From positions 558,001-622,000 of the forward strand of contig NZ_JAWLJU010000002.1 of assembly GCF_037120705.1 (NCBI RefSeq): 64,000 nucleotides of DNA, in the 5' to 3' direction. A program made the position numbers and the translations under genes. The notes below the pieces were generated by a model. It saw only the letters and a list, made by a program, of their open reading frames with translations, was not told where the DNA came from and did no database searches. How positions within the stretch are numbered: position 1 is the first letter of the stretch; each line of letters starts with the position of its first letter. This DNA comes from Pseudoalteromonas sp. UG3-2 (GTDB lineage Bacteria; Pseudomonadota; Gammaproteobacteria; Enterobacterales; Alteromonadaceae). Shown piece after piece: positions 18,413 to 28,522 of the stretch.

Positions 18413-18940
18413 TTAATCTTCCAGCTCGCTCAGGCACATTTCATCGTATACCTGTGCACACCACTGCTTAACCCGTTGCTCAGTAAGTTCCGGTTGGCGG
18501 TCTTCATCAATGCCAAGGCCGACAAAGTTATTGTCATCAACTAACGCTTTTGACGCTTCAAAGTCATAGCCGTCAGTTGACCAATTACCGATGACGATAG
18601 CTCCGCGCTCTGTCACAATATCATTGATCATGCCCATGGCATCTAAGAAGTATTCAGCATAATCTTCTTGATCGCCGCAGCCAAAAATGGCTACCAGCTT
18701 GCCGTCGAAGTCAATTTCCTCCAGCTCTGGGAAGAAATCGTCCCAATCACACTGTGCTTCGCCATAGTACCAAGTCGGAATACCAAACAGCAGTAAATCG
18801 AATTCTGCAATTTCTTCTTTGCTACTTTTTGCGATGTCTTTCACATCTACAAGCTTTTTGCCCAATTCTTTTTGAATCATTTTAGCGACGTGTTCTGTGT
18901 TACCAGTGTCACTGCCGAAAAAAATACCTACGCTTGCCAT
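18413..18940 (-). CDS. fldA: Flavodoxin
   Basis: A 175-residue FMN electron carrier. The phosphate-binding loop GSDTGNTEHVAK lies at about 9-20. The flavin-stacking loops fall near GIPTWYYGEAQCDWDDF (about 53-69) and FGCGDQEDYAEYF (about 86-98), and the long-chain insertion is present. Flavodoxin feeds low-potential electrons to enzymes such as IspG, IspH and radical-SAM activases. It precedes fur and follows ybfE, as in E. coli. Confidence 0.97.
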   Translation of the reverse strand: MASVGIFFGSDTGNTEHVAKMIQKELGKKLVDVKDIAKSSKEEIAEFDLLLFGIPTWYYGEAQCDWDDFFPELEEIDFDGKLVAIFGCGDQEDYAEYFLDAMGMINDIVTERGAIVIGNWSTDGYDFEASKALVDDNNFVGLGIDEDRQPELTEQRVKQWCAQVYDEMCLSELED

Positions 18941-18954
18941 TAATTGCTTACCTT

Positions 18955-19233
18955 CTATCTATTAACCGCTAACTTTTCTTGTAAAATGGTCTCGATGAGT
19001 GCACTACGACTGATGTTTTGCGACTCTGCCATATCACTTAGCGCTTGATACAACTCTGATGAAACCTTAAATTCAACTCTTTTAAGTCCACGGGCGCGAT
19101 CGCGTTTGATCTGATTGCGCTTATTGACTTTTAACTGCACTTCGCGGGGAAGTGGATTTGTTTTTGGACGCCCTGGTCGCTTTTCGTTTTCGAACAGGTC
19201 GATAGTGGTTCTATCTGTTTCAGCCTTGGCCAT
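18955..19233 (-). CDS. ybfE: LexA-regulated protein YbfE, ribbon-helix-helix-like
   Basis: A 92-residue basic protein, MAKAETDRTTIDLFENEKRPGRPKT..., nearly superimposable on E. coli YbfE, whose gene is known as LexA regulated. The C-terminal half (VEFKVSSELYQALSDMAESQNISRSALIETIL) has the spacing of a ribbon-helix-helix DNA-binding domain. The RPGRPKTNPLPRE stretch resembles an AT-hook. The ATG at 19233 shares one base with the stop of the upstream gene (TAATG). Upstream in-frame extension to 19317 is not supported. I found no clear LexA box here. The gene lies 14 bp before fldA. Confidence 0.88.
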   Translation of the reverse strand: MAKAETDRTTIDLFENEKRPGRPKTNPLPREVQLKVNKRNQIKRDRARGLKRVEFKVSSELYQALSDMAESQNISRSALIETILQEKLAVNR

Positions 19234-19454
19234 TATCCTACACCTGCACCTTGCCAGAATACTTGGATTAAGCCTTTGGCAATGAACCCAGAACAACCAA
19301 GAAATAGTACGAGCCACACCGTGTAGCGTCCAAACTTTGGTACATCGCCTTTCTTAAGTACGTCCTGAATTGCCATACCGATGAAAAAGAATATACCAGC
19401 CAAAGCAAACCACAGCCCCAGCGTTTCAAATTCATTTATAAATTGACTGACCAT
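19233..19454 (-). CDS. DUF2788 family small membrane protein
   Basis: A 73-residue protein with two hydrophobic segments (about 14-32 and 47-67), separated by a short charged loop DVLKKGDVPKFGRY. I recognise it as the DUF2788 type that sits beside ybfE in several Alteromonadales. Its function is unknown. I chose the ATG at 19454; an in-frame TTG at 19469 lacks a ribosome-binding site. It is coupled to ybfE by a TAATG junction. Confidence 0.7.
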   Translation of the reverse strand: MVSQFINEFETLGLWFALAGIFFFIGMAIQDVLKKGDVPKFGRYTVWLVLFLGCSGFIAKGLIQVFWQGAGVG

Positions 19455-19541
19455 CTGAGCTCTACTCAATACTTAAACGGCGGCTACTATAACATAACCA
19501 GCACGGTTAAATTAAGCGTATCGGGCTAAAATCAACGCCAT

Positions 19542-20309
19542 TTATTGAAGAAAATCAATAATAGAGCGATTGACTGCTTGTGGCTTTTCTGCATGGAGCC
19601 AATGACCCACACCCTGGATTATTTTTGCTTTGGCATTAGGGAAAGCCTGAGTAATGGCTTCTCTATGCTCAGGCAAAATATAATCTGATTCACTGCCTTT
19701 AATAAACAAAGTATCGCACAAACAAGAATGCGTTTCATTAATGTTTGCTGTAATGGCATTGTATTTTTCTGCAATAACGTCCAAATTGAAACGAAAACTC
19801 AATTCGCCAGCGTCGGATTTGGCCAGACTTTTCAATAGAAACTGGCGCACACCAAGGGTTTCTATGTGTTTCGCCATTATGGTATCGGCTTCTGCGCGAC
19901 TGTTTATGCTGGCATTTTGCACTTCTGTTAAAGCTGCAATAATGGCGTCATGACGACTGTGATACGCTACAGGGGCGATATCGAGCACCACCAATTTAGC
20001 AACCAAATCAGGGTAGCTTTGTGCCACTTGCATCGCCACTTTGCCGCCCATGGAATGACCCACAAGGTGTGCATTAGTTATGGCTAAGTGATCAAGCAGG
20101 GCTTTAACGTCATTGGCCATATCGGGATAAGACATCTCAACATGGTGAAATGAACGACCATGGTTACGTAAGTCAATGTTGATGACATGAAAGTCTGGTG
20201 CTAACGCTTTTGCGACCACGTTTAGGTTTTCTAATGAACCAAATAACCCGTGCATCACCACTACGCAAGGGTTGTTTGGATAGCCGCTTTGTTGAAAATT
20301 TAACATCAT
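19542..20309 (-). CDS. ybfF: Alpha/beta-hydrolase YbfF, esterase
   Basis: A 255-residue serine esterase. HGLFGSLENL near residue 19 provides the oxyanion loop, GHSMGGKVAM has the nucleophile serine near 87, an acidic residue follows in GSESDYILPE near 210, and the histidine is in GVGHWLHAEKP near 237. E. coli YbfF acts on short acyl-CoA and malonyl-CoA esters in vitro; the in-vivo role is unclear. GGAGGG lies upstream of two adjacent ATG codons (20309 and 20306), and spacing slightly favours the second. It diverges from seqA, as in E. coli. Confidence 0.92.
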   Translation of the reverse strand: MMLNFQQSGYPNNPCVVVMHGLFGSLENLNVVAKALAPDFHVINIDLRNHGRSFHHVEMSYPDMANDVKALLDHLAITNAHLVGHSMGGKVAMQVAQSYPDLVAKLVVLDIAPVAYHSRHDAIIAALTEVQNASINSRAEADTIMAKHIETLGVRQFLLKSLAKSDAGELSFRFNLDVIAEKYNAITANINETHSCLCDTLFIKGSESDYILPEHREAITQAFPNAKAKIIQGVGHWLHAEKPQAVNRSIIDFLQ

Positions 20310-20443
20310 GTGCCCTCCAAAATTGGCGCTAATTGTGACATTGCTAGGTAAAAATGCAAAGCCGTAGAGTAATAAGTTAATTTTGGATATACTTAGGCTA
20401 ATTAGATAAGTTGCTCCTAATTAGCACAGATGACAGGAAACGC

Positions 20444-21004
20444 ATGAAAAAAATAGAAATAGATGACGAGCTTTATCAATACATTGCAAGCAACACCCAG
20501 AGCATCGGTGAGAGTGCTTCGGAGATATTGCGTCGTTTATTAAAACTGACTCCTGGCGTTAGCAAAGCACCTGAGCCTGTTAAGCCGGACACTGCAGCAA
20601 GTACGAGTAGCGAAAATAACACTGCAAAAGAAAAGCCCAAAGCGACTCCTGAGCCAAGCAAACCCGCTGCTAATGTATTTAATATTCTCAACAAAGAAGA
20701 ATTAGCAATGCAAAAAGGAGTGGTTGGTCGCTTCTTATTTATTTTGGCCGCCTTCCACCGTACGCACAAAGAAGATTTTAGTAATGTTTTAGACATTAAA
20801 GGTCGTGACCGCATATACTTTGCAACGAGCAAAGAAGCCTTATTGGAGAGCGGTAGCAGTATGAACCCAAAAAACATCGTCGACAGCGAATACTGGGTGA
20901 TGACCAACTCCAATACTACGCGCAAAAAAATGATGCTTCATGAGGTAGCTAAGGTGTTAGGTTATACCGATGAAGCGGCTGAAAAAATCCGAGACTACCT
21001 ATAA
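20444..21004 (+). CDS. seqA: Replication initiation regulator SeqA
   Basis: SeqA binds hemimethylated GATC sites and sequesters new origins. The 186-residue protein begins MKKIEIDDELYQYIASNTQSIGESASEILRRLL, the oligomerisation domain. A Pro/Lys/Ala-rich linker follows (about 40-75), then the DNA-binding domain with VGRFLFILAAFHRTHKEDF and YFATSKEALLESGSSMNPKNI, with NSNTTRKKMML near the end. The start at 20444 has AGGAAA upstream. An in-frame TTG further upstream is rejected. pgm follows after 9 bp. The presence of SeqA implies Dam methylation. Confidence 0.97.
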   Translation: MKKIEIDDELYQYIASNTQSIGESASEILRRLLKLTPGVSKAPEPVKPDTAASTSSENNTAKEKPKATPEPSKPAANVFNILNKEELAMQKGVVGRFLFILAAFHRTHKEDFSNVLDIKGRDRIYFATSKEALLESGSSMNPKNIVDSEYWVMTNSNTTRKKMMLHEVAKVLGYTDEAAEKIRDYL

Positions 21005-21013
21005 GGAAATCTT

Positions 21014-22651
21014 ATGGCAATCCACCCGCAAGCTGGCAAACAGGCAGACCGTGCACTGTTGGTTAATGTACCAAAGTTAGTTTCATCTTATTACCTGAAT
21101 GAACCCGATCTAGAAGAACACCCAGAGCATTGTGTTGCCTTTGGCACCAGTGGACACCGCGGTTGCTCGTTACATTTTAAGTTTAATGAATCGCACATTT
21201 TGGCCATCACTCAAGCCATTTGTGATTACCGCAAAAAAAATGACATTTTTGGTCCGCTATTTTTAGGCAAAGACACCCATGCTCTGTCGGAAGCCGCATT
21301 CAATTCAGCCATTGAAGTTTTGGTTGCTAATGAAGTGCAAGTCATAACTCAGGAAAACGATGATTACACACCAACGCCGGTGATAAGCCATGCGATTGTC
21401 AATCATAACCGCCAACACCCTAATGAGCTCGCCGATGGTATTGTGGTGACACCGTCACATAACCCACCAGAAGATGGCGGCTTTAAATACAATCCGCCCA
21501 ATGGAGGACCTGCCGACGGCGAGGTGACTAAGTGGATTGAAGACCGCGCCAATCAATTACTGATTGAAGACTTGGTTGCGGTAGAGTTATTTCCCTACGC
21601 CAAGGCGAAACGCTCTGGCTTTATTCAATACCAAGACCTTATTACGCCTTACGTCAAAGAGCTTGACAGCATTGTCGATATGGCTGCCATCGCGCGCGCA
21701 GGGGTTAAAATAGGGGTTGACCCACTGGGTGGTTCGGGGATTAATTTCTGGCCGGTGATTGCCAAACACTACGACCTTAACTTGGAAGTAGTGAACGATG
21801 TTGTCGATCCTAGCTTTGCCTTTATGCCACTGGATAAAGACGGCAAGATCCGCATGGATTGTTCCTCTGAATATGCCATGGCCAATTTACTGGCATTAAA
21901 ACAAGATTATGATATTGCCATTGGTAACGACCCTGACTTTGACCGCCATGGCATTGTCACCGCCGATGGCCTAATGAACCCCAATCACTTTTTAGCGGTG
22001 GCGATTGATTATTTAATTAAGCATCGCGATTGGCCGGCACAGGTCAAAATTGGTAAAACGCTGGTTTCTAGCGCCATTATCGATAAAATCGTGGCGGCTA
22101 ATGAGCGTGAACTTTACGAAGTGCCGGTGGGGTTTAAATGGTTTGTTGATGGCCTTAGTCGTGGCGAACTTGCCTTTGGTGGAGAGGAAAGTGCTGGCGC
22201 GGCTTTCCTGCGTAAAGATGGCAGTACCTGGTGCACTGACAAAGACGGTTTTATTTTGGGGCTGTTAGCTGCAGAGATTTTGGCAGTTACAGGTCAAACA
22301 CCGTCACAATATTACCACGCACTGACACAGTCGCACGGCACTGCCGTGTACAAACGCATTGATGCTCCGGCGACCCCAGAGCAAAAGGCCAAATTAAAAC
22401 AGCTAAGCGCAGACAACATTAGTGCAACGGAATTAGCTGGTGATAAGGTTGTTGACATTTTAACTCATGCTCCTGGTAATGGCGCTGCGATTGGGGGGCT
22501 GAAAGTGGTCACCAGCAATGGCTGGTTTGCTGCCCGTCCCTCTGGCACAGAAGACGTATATAAGATTTACCTCGAGTCATTCAAAGGCGAAGGCCATTTA
22601 GCTGAGTTAGAACAAGCCGCTAAATCGCTAGTCGACACGGTAATCCAGTAG
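21014..22651 (+). CDS. pgm: Phosphoglucomutase (alpha-D-glucose phosphate-specific)
   Basis: It interconverts glucose-1-phosphate and glucose-6-phosphate. The 545-residue protein has the phosphoserine loop [23 protein letters not shown] near 145, a metal-binding loop [10 protein letters not shown] near 305, the sugar-binding [10 protein letters not shown] near 400, and a C-terminal phosphate-binding [13 protein letters not shown] near 515. It follows seqA after 9 bp, as in E. coli, and is followed by a strong terminator. Confidence 0.97.
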   Translation: MAIHPQAGKQADRALLVNVPKLVSSYYLNEPDLEEHPEHCVAFGTSGHRGCSLHFKFNESHILAITQAICDYRKKNDIFGPLFLGKDTHALSEAAFNSAIEVLVANEVQVITQENDDYTPTPVISHAIVNHNRQHPNELADGIVVTPSHNPPEDGGFKYNPPNGGPADGEVTKWIEDRANQLLIEDLVAVELFPYAKAKRSGFIQYQDLITPYVKELDSIVDMAAIARAGVKIGVDPLGGSGINFWPVIAKHYDLNLEVVNDVVDPSFAFMPLDKDGKIRMDCSSEYAMANLLALKQDYDIAIGNDPDFDRHGIVTADGLMNPNHFLAVAIDYLIKHRDWPAQVKIGKTLVSSAIIDKIVAANERELYEVPVGFKWFVDGLSRGELAFGGEESAGAAFLRKDGSTWCTDKDGFILGLLAAEILAVTGQTPSQYYHALTQSHGTAVYKRIDAPATPEQKAKLKQLSADNISATELAGDKVVDILTHAPGNGAAIGGLKVVTSNGWFAARPSGTEDVYKIYLESFKGEGHLAELEQAAKSLVDTVIQ

Positions 22652-22658
22652 AAATCGT

Positions 22659-22687
22659 AAAAGCCATACACCTTGTATGGCTTTTTT
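22659..22687 (+). terminator. Rho-independent terminator of seqA-pgm
   Basis: A 12-bp perfect stem (22659-22670 with 22674-22685) with a 3-base loop, ending in six Ts. It starts 8 bases after the pgm stop. Confidence 0.93.
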
Positions 22688-22853
22688 GTAGCAAAGTTAA
22701 TATTAACTCGTGATCGAGCTTGCGTTATTGACTCACTTTGTTGGTGTTACGTTTAAAACTGCGTCGGTCTTTAGCCATGAAACCAACGCAACACATCCTA
22801 ACTGAGGCGGCAAGAAAGCGATTAACGAATCACAAGCAATTGTAATTGGAATT

Positions 22854-23888
22854 ATGACGTACTTACAAAATTTAAAACAAACCGGTGATTTTCTTAGCAT
22901 AACCAGAAGTAACGAGTTTTCATTGCCTGCAGCTAGCTTTACCCTTGAAAATGGTACCCATGTTGAGGTTTTGGATACTGGCGTTATTCAGTTTACTCCC
23001 GTTGATAAGGGCACAAAAGATATTGTGCTTTCTAGCGCAATTCACGGCAACGAAACAGCACCTATCGAGATTTGTGACGAGTTAATTCAGCAGATCATAA
23101 CTGGCGAATTAAAGCTTGCACAGCGCGTGTTATTTATTTTTGGCAACCCAAAATCAATTAACATCGGTAAGCGTTTTGTCGATGAAAATCTTAATCGTTT
23201 GTTCAACGGCGCGCACCAAAATAAATCAGACAACCCAGAACAAGTTCGAGCGCAAAAACTAGAGCAATACGTCAGTGACTTTTTCAACGCAGAGGAAGCA
23301 GGGCGTTACCGCTGTCATTATGATCTACATACGGCGATACGCGGCTCTAAAAATGAAAAGTTCGCGGTGTATCCTTATTTGCATGGTAAACCGTGGAAGA
23401 AATCTCAATTACAGTTTTTACTTTCGTGTGGGGTCAATACTGTGTTGATGATGAGCAGTGCGGCCACCACCTTTAGTTACTATTCATCGCGACAATTCGG
23501 TGCCGATGCCTTTACCATTGAGCTGGGCCAGGTTAAGCCATTTAGTGAAAATGACATGGCCAAGTTTGCTAAAACCAAGGCCACGCTAAAAGCATTAATT
23601 AGCCAGGAATCGGTAGAATATAAGGAATATAATGCAGAGGACTTCGAAATCTTCACTGTACACCGCACCATAAACCGTACCAACACGGATTTCTCGTTTT
23701 CTTTCCCTGACTCCGCAGTAAACTTTACCGGATTTAAGCAAGGTGATTTACTCGCAAGAGACGGAGACAAAGAATACTTTGCGGAAGTGGATGGCGAGGC
23801 GATTATTTTCCCCAATGCCAATGTGGCTTTGGGCCAGCGTGCATTGTTAACCGTTATTCCGTTAGAGTCTCAAGAAAACTTTATTTAA
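22854..23888 (+). CDS. astE: Succinylglutamate desuccinylase
   Basis: The last step of the AST arginine pathway: N-succinylglutamate to succinate and glutamate. The 344-residue zinc hydrolase has HGNE (H64, E67) and HYDLHTA (H159) as metal ligands, and ELGQVKPF (E223) as the catalytic glutamate. The C-terminal beta domain matches the family. astC, astA, astD and astB are not in this window, so the gene stands apart from the rest of the pathway. The only ribosome-binding signal is a weak GGAATT just upstream. Confidence 0.9.
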   Translation: MTYLQNLKQTGDFLSITRSNEFSLPAASFTLENGTHVEVLDTGVIQFTPVDKGTKDIVLSSAIHGNETAPIEICDELIQQIITGELKLAQRVLFIFGNPKSINIGKRFVDENLNRLFNGAHQNKSDNPEQVRAQKLEQYVSDFFNAEEAGRYRCHYDLHTAIRGSKNEKFAVYPYLHGKPWKKSQLQFLLSCGVNTVLMMSSAATTFSYYSSRQFGADAFTIELGQVKPFSENDMAKFAKTKATLKALISQESVEYKEYNAEDFEIFTVHRTINRTNTDFSFSFPDSAVNFTGFKQGDLLARDGDKEYFAEVDGEAIIFPNANVALGQRALLTVIPLESQENFI

Positions 23889-23952
23889 AACAATGGTGTA
23901 GCTTGAGTTCACCATTCGTATCAAAAACTTTCCAAATTCGTTAGTGCATTTT

Positions 23953-23988
23953 AACGGTTATTCATCTAGGATTAGTTGAATAACCGTT
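23953..23988. repeat. 12-bp perfect inverted repeat between astE and bkd operon
   Basis: AACGGTTATTCA (23953-23964) and its exact complement TGAATAACCGTT (23977-23988) flank a 12-base loop. The right arm shares two bases with the LiuR-like box. It lacks a T-run on the plus strand, so it is not a standard terminator for astE. It may be an operator or a leader hairpin. Confidence 0.6.
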
Positions 23989-24002
23989 TACGTTAACGTA
24001 AA
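23987..24002. promoter_or_regulatory. LiuR-like box upstream of the bkd operon
   Basis: TTTACGTTAACGTAAA is a perfect 16-bp palindrome, 150 bp before the E1-alpha start codon. It closely matches the site I recall for LiuR, the MerR-family regulator of leucine/isovalerate and branched-chain catabolism. Regulator identity is inference, as no liuR gene is in the window. Confidence 0.78.
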
Positions 24003-24152
24003 GTTGAAACGCTTTAATTTAATTTACTTACTAAATTCGCAAATATTATTCTGGTAGCCATTAACGCGCGCCAATACAATTAAAACCGCGAATAAAAGCA
24101 GGACAGCTTCCAGCTTTGGTAAGTTTGTTATGACAACAAGAGAAGGTAGGTT

Positions 24153-25370
24153 ATGACTAACCCCAATAATATATCGCTAAATATCAGCCATGCGCTGGAA
24201 TTTATTGATGGTCATGCACTCAATATCCCTACGTTAAAGATTTTAAGTGACCAAGGCGAAGTGCTTGATGGTGCAACGGCACCTGAAATAGATAAAGAAA
24301 CGGCGCTAAGAATTTACGCCACCATGCGTTTTATCCGATTGTTAGATGAACGAATGCAGGGCGCTCAGCGTCAAGGGCGGATCAGCTTCTATATGCAATG
24401 CCTTGGCGAAGAAGCTGCGGTAACGGCAAGTACGGCAGCGTTAAAAGAAGATGACATGATAATGGCACAGTACCGTGAGCAAGCGGCGATTCATTATCGT
24501 GGCTTTTCATTAGAGCAGTTTATGAATCAACTGTTCTCTAATGAGAAAGATTTAGGTAAAGGCCGCCAAATGCCGGTGCATTATGGTTCTAAAGACCTTC
24601 ACTACCTGACTATTTCATCGCCATTGGGTACTCAGATCCCACAAGCGACAGGCTATGCCTATGGCCAAAAACTGAAGCACGTTGATAAAGAGTCGGGTGA
24701 ACTTAACTCTGAAATTGATAACGTCACCATTTGCTACTTTGGTGAAGGCGCAGCATCGGAAGGGGACTTTCATGCCGGCCTAAACATGGCCGCGGTTCAC
24801 GGTGCACCAGTGATTTTTTACGCTCGTAATAATGGTTATGCGATTTCGACGCCTGCTGATGAACAATTTAAAGGCGATGGCATTGCCGCTCGCGGAGTTG
24901 GCTATGGCATTAAAACCATTCGTGTTGATGGCGCTGACGCCCTAGCGGTGTACGCAGCGACTCAAGCTGCACGAAAAATCGCGGTTGAAAATGGTGAGCC
25001 GGTGATGATTGAATCCATCGCTTACCGTTTAGGGGCGCACTCAACATCAGACGACCCATCGGGCTACCGTACTAAAGACGAAGAGGCGGAATTTAAATCA
25101 AATTGTCCTGTTAATCGCTTTAAACTTTGGTTACTAAACCAAGGTTGGCTTGATGAAAAAGAAGACGAAGCGGAAAAAGAGAAGATCCGTGAAGACATTC
25201 TTGCAGCACTGAAAGTAGCTGAAAAAGTGCAAAAGCCGGCATTAGAAGATTTAGTATCGGATGTGTATGACGAGCCTATCCCTGCGTTGCAAAAGCAATA
25301 CGAAGAACTCAAATCACACATCAAAGCATACCCAGATGCTTATCCAGTGACGGCAGGGAGAATCAAATAA
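24153..25370 (+). CDS. bkdA1: Branched-chain 2-oxoacid dehydrogenase E1 alpha subunit
   Basis: The ThDP-dependent E1 alpha subunit decarboxylates 2-oxoisovalerate, 2-oxoisocaproate and 2-oxo-3-methylvalerate. The 405-residue protein has [14 protein letters not shown] near 90, [12 protein letters not shown] near 108, and the ThDP motif [37 protein letters not shown] near 190-230. The phosphorylation-loop region [17 protein letters not shown] lies near 290. This is the alpha/beta BCKDH type rather than homodimeric AceE. It shares one base with the next gene (TAATG). AAGGTAGGTT precedes the ATG. Confidence 0.94.
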   Translation: MTNPNNISLNISHALEFIDGHALNIPTLKILSDQGEVLDGATAPEIDKETALRIYATMRFIRLLDERMQGAQRQGRISFYMQCLGEEAAVTASTAALKEDDMIMAQYREQAAIHYRGFSLEQFMNQLFSNEKDLGKGRQMPVHYGSKDLHYLTISSPLGTQIPQATGYAYGQKLKHVDKESGELNSEIDNVTICYFGEGAASEGDFHAGLNMAAVHGAPVIFYARNNGYAISTPADEQFKGDGIAARGVGYGIKTIRVDGADALAVYAATQAARKIAVENGEPVMIESIAYRLGAHSTSDDPSGYRTKDEEAEFKSNCPVNRFKLWLLNQGWLDEKEDEAEKEKIREDILAALKVAEKVQKPALEDLVSDVYDEPIPALQKQYEELKSHIKAYPDAYPVTAGRIK

Positions 25371-26347
25371 TGGCTAAAATGAACATGTTACACGCCATTA
25401 ATTCGGCGTTAGATATCACCATGGCAGAGCATCCGCAAGCGTGTATCTTTGGTGAAGATGTGGGCTACTTTGGTGGCGTATTCCGTGCCACTTCAGGCCT
25501 ACAAGAAAAATACGGCAAACACAGAGTATTTAATACGCCATTGACTGAGCAAGGCATTTTGGGTTTTGCTAACGGTCTTGCGGCGTTTGGCGCGCCAGCG
25601 CTGGCAGAAATTCAGTTTGCTGATTACATTTTCCCAGCCTTTGACCAGATTGTGAATGAATCAGCTAAATTCCGTTACCGTTCTGGTAATGAGTTTAATG
25701 TTGGTAATTTGACTATTCGTGCACCATACGGTGGTGGTATTGCCGGTGGTTTATATCACTCACAGTCACCAGAAGCTTACTTTGCTCACACCCCTGGTCT
25801 GAAAATAGTGGTGCCGCGTAACCCTTATCAAGCAAAAGGCTTATTACGTGCCTGCATCAAAGACGATAACCCAGTGTTATTCTTCGAGCCGAAGCGTTTA
25901 TACCGTGCCTCAGTAGGGGAAGTGCCAGAAGAAGATTACAGCATTGAAATAGGCAAGGCCGAGGTCATCTCAGAAGGTAAAGACATTACTTTGCTGGCCT
26001 GGGGCGCACAAATGGAGATCATCGAGCAGGCAGCGAAAAAAGCCGAAGAAGCTGGCATTAGCTGTGAAGTGATTGACTTGCGTAGTATCTTGCCATGGGA
26101 TGTTGACACGGTTGCACAATCGGTGATTAAAACCGGTCGCCTAGTGGTCAGCCACGAAGCGCCAATCACCAATGGCTTTGGTGCTGAGATTGCTGCCACT
26201 ATCCAAAAAGAGTGTTTCTTACATTTAGAATCACCAATTGAGCGAGTATGTGGTTTGGATACCCCTTACCCATTGGCACTGGAAAAAGAATACGTTCCAG
26301 ATGCCCATAAAGTATTTGCAGCAATCAAACGTTCAATGGAGTTTTAA
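25370..26347 (+). CDS. bkdA2: Branched-chain 2-oxoacid dehydrogenase E1 beta subunit
   Basis: The E1 beta subunit of 325 residues completes the ThDP site. Typical segments are [23 protein letters not shown] near 27-48, [17 protein letters not shown] near 54-70, [25 protein letters not shown] near 83-107, and [16 protein letters not shown] near 264. The [10 protein letters not shown] segment is the BCKDH form rather than pyruvate dehydrogenase. The gene is coupled to E1 alpha through a one-base overlap and is followed 9 bp later by E2. Confidence 0.95.
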   Translation: MAKMNMLHAINSALDITMAEHPQACIFGEDVGYFGGVFRATSGLQEKYGKHRVFNTPLTEQGILGFANGLAAFGAPALAEIQFADYIFPAFDQIVNESAKFRYRSGNEFNVGNLTIRAPYGGGIAGGLYHSQSPEAYFAHTPGLKIVVPRNPYQAKGLLRACIKDDNPVLFFEPKRLYRASVGEVPEEDYSIEIGKAEVISEGKDITLLAWGAQMEIIEQAAKKAEEAGISCEVIDLRSILPWDVDTVAQSVIKTGRLVVSHEAPITNGFGAEIAATIQKECFLHLESPIERVCGLDTPYPLALEKEYVPDAHKVFAAIKRSMEF

Positions 26348-26356
26348 GGACTGGTT

Positions 26357-27934
26357 ATGGCAAAAGAATTTATTTTACCGGATATCGGCGAAGGCATCGT
26401 TGAATGTGAGATTGTCGAATGGCTCGTTGCAGTAGGTGATGAAGTAAAAGAAGATCAGCCAATTTGTGATGTCATGACCGACAAAGCGTTAGTACAGATC
26501 CCAGCAGTACATGACGGCGTGATCACCCAGCTTCATTATCAAAAAGGTGAAATAGCCAAGGTGCATGAGCCTTTGTTTGCGATGGATGTGGCAGGTGAAG
26601 CAAGCGCTGAAGTAGAGCAGTCAGCAAGCCAAGAGTCTGCCGCCTCTAATGTCAATTCTGGATCAGTATTGGAAGACTTCATTTTACCCGATATTGGCGA
26701 AGGCATTGTGGAATGTGAGATTGTCGAGTGGCTGGTTGCAGAAGGCGATGAGATCAAAGAAGATCAGCCAGTCTGTGACGTAATGACTGACAAAGCATTA
26801 GTGCAAATACCAGCTAAATACGATGGTATAGTAGAAAAATTATACTATCAAAAAGGCGAAATCGCTGAAGTACACAGTCCACTATTCCAGATGAAGCTGG
26901 CTTCAAGTCATAGTGGCAAAGCCACCGATCCCATTGCTGATGTGCATAAGCCACAAGAAAGCAAAGCACAAGCTAAGCCGGAAAACAATGATAGTGATAA
27001 CAGTCAGCGTCAGTTACCTAAGTCAGGTAAAGCCATTGCTTCTCCGGCAGTAAGACGCAAAGCACGTGAAGTCGGTGTTGATTTATCGCAAGTACCAGGC
27101 TCGGGCAAAAATGGCCGCGTGTACAAAGAAGACATTGATCACTTCTTGCAAAGTGACAACAAAGCTCAAAGCAGTGAACACTCTGCAGCAGCTGAAGCGC
27201 AAGCAACTCAAACACCAGTGTCACAAGGCGGCACGCGTGTTGAACCTCTGCGCGGTATGAAAGCGGCAATGGCAAAACAAATGGTGGCATCTGTCTCTAC
27301 CATTCCACACTTTACCTATTGTGATGAGATTGACCTGACTGAGTTAATTGAACTGCGTTTAGCACTGAAAGAGCAATATGCTAAGCAGGGCATTAAGCTG
27401 ACCATGATGCCATTTTTTATTAAGGCGTTATCTTTGGCCATTAATGAATTTCCAATTCTTAATGCCAAGGTCAATGATGATTGCACTGAAGTGACGTATT
27501 ATGACGATCACAATATTGGCATGGCCGTAGACAGTAAATTAGGTTTATTGGTGCCAAATATTAAATCGTGCCAAAACAAGTCGATTGTTGATGTTGCGCA
27601 ATCGGTTACTGAACTGACGGATGCCGCAAGAGAAGGCCGTGTTTCACCGGACGCGTTGAAAGGAGGCACGATCTCTATCTCTAACATTGGGGCACTAGGT
27701 GGTACGGTAGCAACGCCAATTATTAACAAGCCAGAAGTGGCCATTGTGGCATTAGGTAAGGTACAAAAGCTTCCTCGCTTTGATCAGCAAGGTAACGTGG
27801 TTTCTCGATCCATCATGCAAGTAAGTTGGTCTGGTGATCATCGTATTATTGATGGTGGCACCATTGCACGCTTCAATAACCTTTGGAAATCCTTCCTAGA
27901 GGAACCGGCTAAAATGATGATGGCCATGCGCTAA
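26357..27934 (+). CDS. bkdB: Branched-chain 2-oxoacid dehydrogenase E2, two lipoyl domains
   Basis: The 525-residue acyltransferase core of BCKDH. It has two very similar lipoyl domains, residues about 4-80 and 107-180, each with [11 protein letters not shown] (lipoyl lysines K43 and K146). A Ser/Gln/Lys-rich linker follows, then an E3-binding domain (about 228-264: [22 protein letters not shown]). The catalytic CAT domain follows, with HRIIDGG (H495, D499). BCKDH E2 usually has one lipoyl domain, so the tandem pair is noteworthy. No E3 (lpd) gene follows, so the complex probably shares dihydrolipoamide dehydrogenase encoded elsewhere. Confidence 0.95.
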   Translation: MAKEFILPDIGEGIVECEIVEWLVAVGDEVKEDQPICDVMTDKALVQIPAVHDGVITQLHYQKGEIAKVHEPLFAMDVAGEASAEVEQSASQESAASNVNSGSVLEDFILPDIGEGIVECEIVEWLVAEGDEIKEDQPVCDVMTDKALVQIPAKYDGIVEKLYYQKGEIAEVHSPLFQMKLASSHSGKATDPIADVHKPQESKAQAKPENNDSDNSQRQLPKSGKAIASPAVRRKAREVGVDLSQVPGSGKNGRVYKEDIDHFLQSDNKAQSSEHSAAAEAQATQTPVSQGGTRVEPLRGMKAAMAKQMVASVSTIPHFTYCDEIDLTELIELRLALKEQYAKQGIKLTMMPFFIKALSLAINEFPILNAKVNDDCTEVTYYDDHNIGMAVDSKLGLLVPNIKSCQNKSIVDVAQSVTELTDAAREGRVSPDALKGGTISISNIGALGGTVATPIINKPEVAIVALGKVQKLPRFDQQGNVVSRSIMQVSWSGDHRIIDGGTIARFNNLWKSFLEEPAKMMMAMR

Positions 27935-27964
27935 CCATTGTTTTTGCTAGTTTCTACTTGTTGT

Positions 27965-27994
27965 AAAGGGCCTTGACGGCCCTTTCAATTTTTT
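27965..27994 (+). terminator. Rho-independent terminator of the bkd operon
   Basis: The stem AAAGGGCC / GGCCCTTT (27965-27972 with 27978-27985) with a 5-base loop, followed by CAA and six Ts. Confidence 0.9.
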
Positions 27995-28134
27995 ACTAAG
28001 CTTGAAACATTTCAACCTGATCAGTTCCTCCAATCGGTATTAATATTTGCACCATTGCAAGAAATAATACTCATATAAACAAAATCTATTACATCAATCG
28101 CGATAAACACAGTAAATATTGTTTAGAGTTTATC

Positions 28135-28193
28135 TGGCGTTATCTGTACCAACAAATGTAAACTGTGGCGTTATCAGTACCAACAAATGTAAA
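28135..28193. repeat. Two tandem 28-bp repeats, period 31
   Basis: Copies at 28135-28162 and 28166-28193 each start TGGCGTTATC and contain GTACCAACAAATGTAAA. They differ at one position (T/A at the eleventh base) and are separated by three bases. Multiple short direct repeats of this kind occur at the ends of IS21-family insertion sequences. No transposase is nearby, so an IS relic is only a possibility. Confidence 0.8.
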
Positions 28194-28322
28194 GTATATT
28201 AATATTTTGCACCCACGGAAATTGCTTTGATAATGGTAATCATATAACCGAGTTTATAAATTTATTCAGTGGTTAGGCGGCCTGATAATTAACAAAAAAA
28301 GTGATGCTCAATGTAAATGCTT

Positions 28323-28430
28323 ATACCAATCTGCACTAAAATTTGCTCAATTTGGCGGGAGCAAATTTGACGCTAACTGCATTAAAGACTTCTCATTTAA
28401 TACTACTGAATAGCAAAGCTTTAATTGCCT
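28323..28430 (+). repeat. Diverged dispersed repeat, copy A
   Basis: Contains ATACCAATCTG, ATTTGCTC.ATTT, TTTGACGCTAAC, CTTCTCATTTA and a final TTGCCTAC, in the same order as copy B beyond the TonB-receptor gene. The similarity is imperfect, and the copies share orientation. The end points are approximate. Confidence 0.5.
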
Positions 28431-28522
28431 ACATTGACTTAGTTACTTCAGCGGTAGCAAGGCAACAGATGGATGATATCGATCCAGCTTTCTTTTCTCA
28501 AATAGACCACTTAATTAAGTGA
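28340..28522 (+). pseudogene. Possible decayed coding fragment
   Basis: An open stretch ends at the TGA 28520-28522 and would encode a C-terminal piece with ALIAYIDLVTSAVARQ and MDDIDPAFFSQIDHLIK. It looks protein-like but has no start signal, partly overlaps the dispersed repeat, and matches no family I know. Confidence 0.25.

Noticed and set aside
19455..19541. LexA box upstream of the DUF2788-ybfE genes
   Set aside because: ybfE is LexA regulated in E. coli, but no CTGT-N8-ACAG pattern was seen here.
28135..28193. CRISPR array
   Set aside because: Only two copies with a three-base gap and no spacers or cas genes.
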